From NCBI RefSeq assembly GCF_004745635.1, contig NZ_SRLB01000032.1, positions 1 through 64,000 on the forward strand: a DNA stretch of 64,000 nt. The letters are read 5' to 3'. The position numbers and the translations under genes were made by a program. Below are positions 1-6,298 of the stretch, one piece after another; within the stretch, counting starts at the first letter, position 1; each line of letters begins with the position of its first letter. Below the pieces are notes generated by a model that saw only the letters and a list, made by a program, of their open reading frames with translations, was not told where the DNA came from and did not search any database. The stretch comes from Methylobacterium nonmethylotrophicum (GTDB lineage: Bacteria > Pseudomonadota > Alphaproteobacteria > Rhizobiales > Beijerinckiaceae).

Positions 1-338
1 TCTCCAGTCTCACCGATCGTGCGCCGGAAAACGCCCTCGATTGCGCCTCCGCCACAGTTCGATTGCGCGCCGCTACATCTATCGCCTGCTCGGCGCGAGT
101 AAGGTTGGGGCGACCCTGAATGGCTCATGCGATGGCCAGGGAAGCACCAAGGTCGATCGGGAAGAGGACCATGGCCTCTGAGTGTCCCGGGATCCCGACC
201 GTCCTTCCGTCCACCTCAGCGAGATCAGGCGCGAGAACGTGCTTCCGGTACTCGGCATGTCAGCATCCACGCCAGCCAAGCACCTCAGCGTCACGCGCCA
301 AGCCGCTCCGGCGATGCGCCTGTCGATCCCTTGGCTAC
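1..338. other. Left-edge stretch with no supported gene
   Basis: No reading frame here has a credible start, ribosome-binding site or recognisable motif; the open frames overlap each other on both strands as expected for GC-rich non-coding or decayed DNA. It lies downstream of the antitoxin gene. Confidence 0.4.
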
Positions 339-620
339 TCAGTGTCCGTCGATCGACCCGGGCTTCCATCCCTCCGGCAACTCATCGCCCGACTCCGGCG
401 GGCGGTTGGGCACACGGGACAGGAAGGCGTCGAGTTCGTCGAGCGAATGGCCCTCTGCCCGCTGCTTGAAGAACTCGGCCGCTGTCTCGACGGCTCCGAC
501 TTTCTGGGCCACCGCCGTCGCAATCCACTGGTTCAGACTCACGCCGTCCTCCTTGGCCAGTCGTGCCGCGGCCCGTTTGATCGAGGTGGGAAGTTTGAGC
601 GGATAGGTAGCCTTGCTCAT
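339..620 (-). CDS. Ribbon-helix-helix antitoxin partner of PIN toxin
   Basis: A 93-residue protein. Residues about 8-40 (KLPTSIKRAAARLAKEDGVS, then LNQWIATAVAQKV) have the ribbon-helix-helix pattern of HicB/Arc-type DNA-binding antitoxins, followed by an acidic, proline-rich tail of the kind that wraps a toxin. Its ATG overlaps the stop of the upstream PIN-domain gene by four bases, so the two are translationally coupled. Inference: it neutralises the PIN ribonuclease and represses the operon through the palindrome at 1053-1072. The exact antitoxin family is not certain. Confidence 0.8.
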   Translation of the reverse strand: MSKATYPLKLPTSIKRAAARLAKEDGVSLNQWIATAVAQKVGAVETAAEFFKQRAEGHSLDELDAFLSRVPNRPPESGDELPEGWKPGSIDGH

Positions 621-1042
621 GATGCTAACTCCTGCAGCAGCTCTGCCGGCCGCAGTACCCGCACACCGAAGCGCGGCGCAGCCGACACAAAATCACGAAC
701 GTTGTAGGTCACGAGCGCATCAGCCCGGCCGTTGATGGCGGCCTCGAGCACCAGTTCGTCATCGGTGTCGCGCAGCTGCGGACGCCAGCGCAGGTGAACG
801 TCCACCGGCTCGATCACTCCTGCAAGAGCGCCCAGTATCCGGTCGACGTCGGCCAAACTCAGTCCTGACACCTCGCGCTGTCCCGGGCGCTTGAGTACCT
901 CCTCATACTCGAGGAGCAAACTCGTCGTGGCGAGTGAGACGACGCGCCGAAAGCGAACCGCTCGGAGGATCACGAAGCCCGCGCCCGCTTGGCTTCGAAA
1001 CGCCGAGGCAATCACGGAGGTATCCAGGACGACCCGCAACAT
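617..1042 (-). CDS. PIN-domain toxin (putative ribonuclease)
   Basis: A 141-residue PIN protein of the 'putative toxin-antitoxin system toxin component, PIN family' type. It opens with MLRVVLDTSVIASAF, giving the first catalytic Asp; a YEEVL segment supplies the acidic residue near position 45; and DTDDELVLEAA and NVRDF supply the later Asp residues. Known family role: Mg-dependent cleavage of RNA. The start at 1042 was preferred to the in-frame ATG at 1063 because it gives the canonical PIN N-terminus, while the earlier ATG lies inside a perfect palindrome. The toxin is first in the operon and the antitoxin second. Confidence 0.85.
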   Translation of the reverse strand: MLRVVLDTSVIASAFRSQAGAGFVILRAVRFRRVVSLATTSLLLEYEEVLKRPGQREVSGLSLADVDRILGALAGVIEPVDVHLRWRPQLRDTDDELVLEAAINGRADALVTYNVRDFVSAAPRFGVRVLRPAELLQELAS

Positions 1043-1052
1043 CCCACAACAA

Positions 1053-1072
1053 TAACATCCCATGGGATGTTA
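1053..1072. promoter_or_regulatory. 20-bp palindrome, probable toxin-antitoxin operator
   Basis: TAACATCCCA is followed directly by its exact reverse complement. A further half-site (AACATCCCA) lies at 1038-1046. The palindrome ends 10 bases before the PIN start codon, where an autoregulating RHH antitoxin would bind. That role is inferred from position and symmetry. Confidence 0.6.
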
Positions 1073-1188
1073 GGCGAGCGGTCCTCGTCGCAGAGGCGTG
1101 CGCGTGCCTAATGGCATGACCGGTAGGCAGGCCATCTTGAAGGTTGGTCGCGCCCTGACGCGGCCGCGGCGCCTGCACCCTACCTTCA

Positions 1189-1653
1189 TCAATGACCCAG
1201 GGGCATGGAGGAATGACGCAAGGTTACCGGGTACGGTCCCTGGAACAGGTCGCCCATAGCCTTTCTCTGGAACAGGGTGCGCCAGCGCCGGCGCTGATGC
1301 TCGTCGCGGTCGTGCAGCATATGGCAGCGCTGGCAGAACGCTGCCAGGTTGGTGTCCTGATTGTTGGCGGTGTCGTGGTCGCGGTGGGCCGCCGCCAGCA
1401 CCACCTTCGTGACCCGGATCCGAGCGAGCAGGTTTTCCTCGCGCAGCCGATGCCGGAGCCGACGACCCCGACCGTCGCGCCAACCCGAGATCTCGTCATC
1501 CCACCAGCGTCCATCGCCGAGGTGAAAGACCCGCTGTAGGTGCGGGCGTGCGCATTCCTCGCACCAGCCCCGCGCCCGGCGGAAGCGGATTGCGTCCGAG
1601 AGCTGGGGCCAGTCGATTGGGTAGAAGAAGCGGTGCTCCGGCCGGATCGGCAT
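1189..1653 (-). CDS. HNH-endonuclease-like zinc-binding protein
   Basis: A 154-residue protein. It contains a CEEC pair (in GWCEECARPH), then VVLAAAHRDHD followed by NLAAFCQRCHMLHD, which is the layout of an HNH nuclease fold with a CxxC...CxxCH zinc site. The start MPIRPEHRFFYP was chosen over an earlier ATG because family members begin close to the motif. It stands alone between the toxin-antitoxin pair and the transfer genes. Known family members cut DNA, but whether this one does is not shown. Confidence 0.6.
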   Translation of the reverse strand: MPIRPEHRFFYPIDWPQLSDAIRFRRARGWCEECARPHLQRVFHLGDGRWWDDEISGWRDGRGRRLRHRLREENLLARIRVTKVVLAAAHRDHDTANNQDTNLAAFCQRCHMLHDRDEHQRRRWRTLFQRKAMGDLFQGPYPVTLRHSSMPLGH

Positions 1654-1903
1654 TTCTGCTCCCCGATCTACCGGGCCAACATGGCCCAGAAGCCTATCAC
1701 GCTCCAGGGTTAAGCTCTGCCTAATCACATCACGCCTTCGGTTCGCTGCGACCGGGGACCTCACCGTTACCTTCGCCTGGCGCCCGAGATCGATCGTGCT
1801 AAAACCGATTGATTTTCATGCTCGCACGTCGATCACCACGCAAACACGCATTCAATCAATTTTTACGTAAGCAGCTTGCAAAAATTGAGTACCCGCCATG
1901 AGA

Positions 1904-1922
1904 CTGATCGTATGATCAGGAG
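1904..1922 (+). promoter_or_regulatory. Inverted repeat overlapping the ribosome-binding site of the transfer operon
   Basis: CTGATC-gtat-GATCAG (1904-1919) runs straight into the AGGAG ribosome-binding site (1918-1922) ahead of the ATG at 1935. The surrounding 1800-1934 stretch is much more AT-rich than its neighbours, as expected for a promoter. A repressor or RNA hairpin here could control the first transfer genes; this is inference. Confidence 0.4.
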
Positions 1923-1934
1923 ATTGCGACGCGC

Positions 1935-2162
1935 ATGAATCGTCTTCCGCACATCATAAAAAATAATATCGATAATAGATTGCACAATTTGATTTACAAT
2001 GCCGTTACGTACGCGTTGCAAGGGCGTGCTCAGCTGGTGGTCGACTTTCCACTTCCCGCTGTCGTACCCCTTCTCATACGCATGTGGAATGTCGATGCCG
2101 ATGATCTCATCGTCCGGCTTCCGGAAGAGGATCGCTTGACCAAGACGGGCGCACAGCCGTGA
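1935..2162 (+). CDS. Small protein of unknown function upstream of traG
   Basis: A 75-residue protein with no recognised domain. It has an Asn-rich start (HIIKNNIDNRLHNLIYNAV), a hydrophobic middle (LVVDFPLPAVVPLLIRM) and an acidic tail. An AGGAG site lies 12 bases upstream of its ATG. Its TGA overlaps the GTG start of the coupling protein gene (GTGA), so it is translated with traG and probably serves conjugation or its control. The 5' half uses AT-rich codons unlike the rest of the operon. Confidence 0.55.
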   Translation: MNRLPHIIKNNIDNRLHNLIYNAVTYALQGRAQLVVDFPLPAVVPLLIRMWNVDADDLIVRLPEEDRLTKTGAQP

Positions 2163-3850
2163 ACCAGATCGATAGCTTCTGGCGCGGCATCATCGTGTTC
2201 GTACTGACCATTGCCTGCCTCGCCGTCTACTACCCGCTCGCCTTCGTCGTTCAACACGGGTTCGACCCGACCAGTTGGCATGACGCCCTGCTTCTTCCTC
2301 AGGGGTGGTTCGAGAACCTGCAGCACAAAGAGATCCTTCCCTGCATCGGCGTCTACGTCGACATGGTCCGTGGCGAGCACCGGGCCTTTGCCGATGGTGG
2401 CGTCGCTGCTATGGCGATCCTCGCAGCTGGCGTGGTCGTCGGCGGCGGCTTCTTCATCCTGAGTGCCCCGCGACCAGGATTGCGCGATCCCCGCACCGTC
2501 CTGGGCAGTGCCCGCTTCGCCAATGCCGCCGAGCGCGCCGCGATGGCTCGCGGCCTCGAGCTCGGCCTCGATCCGATCACCAACCAACCTGTTCGGGTCC
2601 AAGTCGAAGGCAACCTCCTCTCCATCGCCCCGCCGCGCACCGGCAAGACCTCGGGCCTCATCATCCCCAACCTCGCCATGCCCCCGGACCTCGGTGTCTG
2701 GGACGGGCCGGCCGTCGTCATCGACCCCAAGGGCGAGATCTACCGTGCCGTCGCCAACCGGCGCCGGCGCCTCGGCCGTACCGTGCGATGCCTCGATCCC
2801 TTCAACATCGTCGGGGGTAGCGACCGGTGGAACCCGCTCGCAACTCAACCCGCCAACGACCTGCTCTACCTCCAGCACCTCGCCCGCCTGCTGCTGCCAG
2901 GGTCCGCAGGCGCGAGCGAGAGCAGCCAGTTCTTCCGCAACCGCGCCGCCGTCCTCTTCCTCGGCGCCGTGCTCGCCGCCCTGCGCTCGGATCAGCGCAC
3001 CCCGCTCGCCGCCGCCGGGTACCTGAAGGACCTGCCCGCGCTCGCAGCCGCCCTGGGCAACGCCAACGATCTCGCAACGCGGGCCGTGCGGGCTTTCGTC
3101 GCCAGCGAGGCCAAGAGCAAGGAGGATGTGATCTCGACCGCCGAGCAGGCCTTCGACTGGCTCCTCGACGAGCGCATGCAGCGCTTGACCGGCCAGCCGA
3201 CCTTCGCGCTCGAGGAACTGCTTGGAGGCGACACCGACCTGTTCATCGTGGTGCCCTCGGAAGCCACCGACCTGATCGCAGGCTTCTTGCGTTGGCTATT
3301 AGCCGATCTATTCACGGTCGCCCGCCGCCGCCCGGACCCGCAGCGCCGTCGCATCCTGTGCTTCATCGACGAGGCTGCCCAACTCGGGCGCTTCGAGGCG
3401 ATCGTGCGGGCGGCCGGCGAGCTGCCCGGGCACGGCATCAGCCTGTGGACCTTCTGGCAGAGCCGCCAGCAGATCATCGACACCTACGGTGAGGCCGGCG
3501 CTCACACGATGACCGACACCGCCGAGATCGTGACCGTCTCGGACCTGCCGGCGGTGTCGGTGGAGGAGCGCGAGCGGTTCTCACGCATGCTCGGGCGCTA
3601 CACCGCCCGGCTGCCTTCGACCAGCCAGACCCACGGCGTCGAGGATCGGGGCTCGACCTCGCAGGGCCTGCAAGGCGTGTCACTCGAGGACGAGACTGGG
3701 CAAGACATCCTGGCGGCGGACGCTCTCGTTGTGTTCGCCAATGGCCGGCGCTACACGCGCCACCCGGTGCGGCTGTACAAGACCCGGGCGTTCGATGACC
3801 CGCGCTTTGCCGGCCTGCTGACCGGCATCGCTCCGGTCGGGAAATCCTGA
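2159..3850 (+). CDS. traG: Type IV coupling protein, VirD4/TraG family
   Basis: A 563-residue ATPase that links the relaxosome to the type IV secretion channel at the inner membrane. Two N-terminal membrane segments (about residues 10-32 and 80-103) precede a Walker A motif PPRTGKTSG (about 158-166) and a Walker B motif ILCFIDEAAQLGRF (about 399-412), both typical of VirD4/TraG proteins. The start is GTG, coupled to the preceding small gene. No mating-pair-formation (VirB) genes are in the window, so the channel must be encoded elsewhere or be supplied by another element. Confidence 0.93.
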   Translation: MNQIDSFWRGIIVFVLTIACLAVYYPLAFVVQHGFDPTSWHDALLLPQGWFENLQHKEILPCIGVYVDMVRGEHRAFADGGVAAMAILAAGVVVGGGFFILSAPRPGLRDPRTVLGSARFANAAERAAMARGLELGLDPITNQPVRVQVEGNLLSIAPPRTGKTSGLIIPNLAMPPDLGVWDGPAVVIDPKGEIYRAVANRRRRLGRTVRCLDPFNIVGGSDRWNPLATQPANDLLYLQHLARLLLPGSAGASESSQFFRNRAAVLFLGAVLAALRSDQRTPLAAAGYLKDLPALAAALGNANDLATRAVRAFVASEAKSKEDVISTAEQAFDWLLDERMQRLTGQPTFALEELLGGDTDLFIVVPSEATDLIAGFLRWLLADLFTVARRRPDPQRRRILCFIDEAAQLGRFEAIVRAAGELPGHGISLWTFWQSRQQIIDTYGEAGAHTMTDTAEIVTVSDLPAVSVEERERFSRMLGRYTARLPSTSQTHGVEDRGSTSQGLQGVSLEDETGQDILAADALVVFANGRRYTRHPVRLYKTRAFDDPRFAGLLTGIAPVGKS

Positions 3851-3883
3851 CCGGAGCTGCCCTCGAGAGAGCACTGGCGCCCC

Positions 3884-4459
3884 TCACCGGAGCGCGAGGC
3901 AATCCTGCGGGACGAGGGCCGTGGCGTAGCCGGCCCGAGGGGCCCAGAGCGCGATCCGAACCGTCGCGCCCTCCCGCCCGCGCAGGACGGCCTGCGTGCC
4001 AGCTTGAAGGACGAGGGAGCGGCTACTGGCGTCGGGCATGACGAGCTGAACGGGACCGCAGGCCCGGGTGACAACGACGCCCCGGCCCGTATGCGACCAG
4101 GCGAGCCCGATGGTCCCGAGGAGCGCGCTGGCGGCCAAACCCGAGACGACGAGGTGGAACGGGTTAGGACGCCACCGTGCCAGGCGAAGGCGAAGCCGCG
4201 CGGCCAGGTCCCGTTTCAGTTCGGACGTCGACCGGGCTGGAGGCGCCAGCGACACCCCGACCTTCTCACGCAAGCGCCGGCGATCCGCTCGCGATAGGAT
4301 CGGATCGTCAAGGGCCGCCAGCTGCTCGTGGGGTGTCGGTGCAGCGAGCGCCCGCGTCAGCCGCTCGGCGCTTGCCTGGCGCACCCGGTCTTTGGACTGA
4401 TCGGCGGCCGCCTTCGCCTCGCTCAAACGACGATCGAGCGTGTCACGCCGACTTGGCAT
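3884..4459 (-). CDS. Membrane protein of the mobilisation cluster, unknown function
   Basis: A 191-residue protein. Residues 1-100 are highly charged and helical, with many Arg/Ala/Glu, suggesting a coiled coil. One membrane segment follows (PFHLVVSGLAASALLGTIG), and then about 60 residues likely lie in the periplasm. It overlaps the upstream ATPase gene by 17 bases and closes a three-gene leftward operon that faces traG. No family is recognised. Its place suggests it anchors or helps the transfer machinery; this is inference. Confidence 0.6.
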   Translation of the reverse strand: MPSRRDTLDRRLSEAKAAADQSKDRVRQASAERLTRALAAPTPHEQLAALDDPILSRADRRRLREKVGVSLAPPARSTSELKRDLAARLRLRLARWRPNPFHLVVSGLAASALLGTIGLAWSHTGRGVVVTRACGPVQLVMPDASSRSLVLQAGTQAVLRGREGATVRIALWAPRAGYATALVPQDCLALR

Positions 4460-5234
4460 CGGACTTCGCCTCGGTCTTGGCCTCGGTCTTGGCCTCGATC
4501 AGCCACCGAGCGGCGGGCTCCACGGCGCGCATCGCCGCGAGCCGGAAGGCATCGAGCTGCGCCCGGGTACGCAGCGCCATCGCCACGTCCGGTTCCGCGC
4601 CCGGCAGAGCCAGTTGCTTGGCCAGAGCCTCTTCGTCGAGTTGGGGGATCAGCGCGAGCCCGAGCGGGCGCGTGATCGGCAGGGCACGGGTCGCGAAGGT
4701 GAACTTCGCCAGGCTCGTGACCGCTCCAGCGCTCTTGGTGAGGTCCTTGATCTCGCCGGCCTCCGGCTCGCCGTGCACGTGGTTGACCACCAGGAAGCGG
4801 TCCTTGATCCAGCCTTTTCCCGCCGCGACCACCGCCCGGGCGGTGGCGTAGGCTTCGTCCTTGTGCGCCACCACGACGACCAGCCCCAGGGCCTTGCCGC
4901 GACGGGTGAACGCGCCGGCCATCTGGCCGAGCGCCTCCAGGAAGGCGACACCGCCGTTGGCACCGATGTCGACAATGGCCGGCAATGGCTCGGTGAGCAG
5001 CTTGTTGAGGGCCGGGTCGTACTCGGCGATGGCGGCCTCGCCGCCGGTCTCGTCGAGGCGCTTGCGCTCGGTGCGGATCTGGAAGTGGCGCACCCGCTCA
5101 CCGAGCTCGACGAGGTGGCGGCTCGACTCGATCTCGTAGACGGGCACGTCCGGCACGCATTCGGCCAGAGCGCGGGTGACGGTCGACTTGCCGATCGCGC
5201 TGGTATCCTGCGCGACGAAGAGGATGCGGCTCAT
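4443..5234 (-). CDS. P-loop ATPase, TraL/ParA-like
   Basis: A 263-residue protein starting MSRILFVAQDTSAIGKSTVTRAL. The motif resembles the deviant Walker A of ParA/MinD-like and plasmid TraL proteins, although the first Lys of the ParA signature is not evident. Segments AIVDIGANGG and GLVVVVAHKDE look like the later strands of the fold. The C-terminus ends in a short EAKT repeat. It overlaps the TraK-like gene upstream by four bases (ATGA). In IncP-type systems a TraL-like ATPase accompanies TraK near oriT, and the arrangement here matches that. Exact role unknown. Confidence 0.7.
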   Translation of the reverse strand: MSRILFVAQDTSAIGKSTVTRALAECVPDVPVYEIESSRHLVELGERVRHFQIRTERKRLDETGGEAAIAEYDPALNKLLTEPLPAIVDIGANGGVAFLEALGQMAGAFTRRGKALGLVVVVAHKDEAYATARAVVAAGKGWIKDRFLVVNHVHGEPEAGEIKDLTKSAGAVTSLAKFTFATRALPITRPLGLALIPQLDEEALAKQLALPGAEPDVAMALRTRAQLDAFRLAAMRAVEPAARWLIEAKTEAKTEAKSDAKSA

Positions 5235-5743
5235 GCGGGGTCTTTCCTGAGAAGCTTCTGGACGGCGGCCAGCGCCTTGAGGCGCATGTCCTCGGCCGAC
5301 GGCAGGGGATCGGGCCCGTCGGGATCGTGGGGAGCGGCGAGGTCTGAGGAGAGAGCGAGCGGCTGCACGGCAGAAGAGGGCACAGGATCTGGAGCCTCGC
5401 CCGCAGGATGCCTTGCACGGTCGAGGTCGGAACGCTGAGCCCTCACCCGATCCGCGGCCGCCCGGCGGACGCGCTCACGGCGCACGCTGGCGACGAGAGC
5501 GGTGAGACGCTTGCCGGTGATCGGCCGCAAGGAGGCGCCGAAACCTTGCATCACACCTTGGGCGGCCAGCGCGGCGGCGATGTCGACCCAGCTGGCGCCA
5601 TCGCGATGGAGCTGCTCGAAGGTATCGAGGTGCTCGCGCACGAGCGCCATGCTGCCATGGCCGCGCCGGCCTGCCGCCTCGGCCCGCTCGGCGGAGCGGC
5701 GCTTGAGGTCGCGGCGCAGGCGGGAGAGGTCGAAGGGCGGCAT
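5231..5743 (-). CDS. TraK-like oriT-associated DNA-binding protein
   Basis: A 170-residue protein that starts MPPFDLSRLRRDLKRR. Its core (LHRDGASWVDIAAALAAQGV, then ITGKRLTALVASVRRE) has the helix-turn-helix-like pattern of TraK-type proteins that coat oriT in IncP-like systems. The downstream start is preferred because an AGGA site precedes the ATG and the upstream extension is low-complexity. It is first in the leftward operon and faces the repeat-rich candidate oriT. The C-terminal third is disordered and rich in Pro and Asp. Confidence 0.6.
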   Translation of the reverse strand: MPPFDLSRLRRDLKRRSAERAEAAGRRGHGSMALVREHLDTFEQLHRDGASWVDIAAALAAQGVMQGFGASLRPITGKRLTALVASVRRERVRRAAADRVRAQRSDLDRARHPAGEAPDPVPSSAVQPLALSSDLAAPHDPDGPDPLPSAEDMRLKALAAVQKLLRKDPA

Positions 5744-5816
5744 GGTGGCCGTCCTAGCAGGCAAGGATTGAAGGCCGGCTTGAGGGGATGGGCGGTATTC
5801 GCCGTATGGCCACAAG

Positions 5817-5890
5817 GGACCGGTAAGGACCATAGAGGCCTACATGAGGACCAGAGGAAGCCCAGGAGAGGACCACCAGGAGAGAGGATC
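5817..5890. repeat. Helically phased AGGACC repeats, candidate oriT region
   Basis: AGGACC occurs at 5826, 5847 and 5869 (spacings 21 and 22 bp, about two helical turns), with near matches GGGACC at 5817 and AGGATC at about 5885. The array lies between the divergent TraK-like gene and the RHH/relaxase operon, where oriT is usually found. A nic site was not recognised. Confidence 0.5.
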
Positions 5891-6004
5891 ACACCTCACG
5901 CACTGAAGTGTCGATCCGTTAACCCTCGGCCCTGATCCGCCTCGCCGGCGCTCTCGTGGCCGTGCCAGGACTACCCGCGCCCCTCGTGCCGGATCCACCG
6001 CCGC

Positions 6005-6298
6005 ATGACAACCGACGTCACCCTCTCGCTCACCCTCCCAGCCGCTCTCGCCGCCTCGCTCCGGAAGGAAGCCGCTCAGCGCGGCTGGACGCCCGAGAAT
6101 ATCATCCTCGATTGCATCGCCCAGCATCTCGAGGTCGCCCTGCGTCACCGCGTGGTGCTCGAGCGCATGGAGCAGGTCGACGCCGCTCTGCTGCAGCTCG
6201 CCCAGACCGTCGGCGAGATCGAAGCGGCGGCCGAGGCCGTCGAACCCGGTGCCCTGTGCCGCTACCGGCCCGACCGTGATGCGGCCGGGATCTCGTGA
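6005..6298 (+). CDS. Ribbon-helix-helix relaxosome accessory protein
   Basis: A 97-residue protein. Residues 4-40 (TLSLTLPAALAASLRKEAAQ, then WTPENIILDCIAQHLE) fit a ribbon-helix-helix fold, followed by an Ala/Glu-rich helix likely used to oligomerise. Small RHH proteins such as TrwA bind oriT and recruit the MobF relaxase. Here the gene's TGA overlaps the GTG start of the relaxase gene (GTGA) and it sits directly beside the phased repeats. The binding role is inferred from this context. Confidence 0.7.
   Translation: MTTDVTLSLTLPAALAASLRKEAAQRGWTPENIILDCIAQHLEVALRHRVVLERMEQVDAALLQLAQTVGEIEAAAEAVEPGALCRYRPDRDAAGIS

Noticed and set aside
12..338. Possible partial gene at the left edge
   Set aside because: Several overlapping open frames, none with a recognisable motif or start; consistent with non-coding GC-rich DNA.
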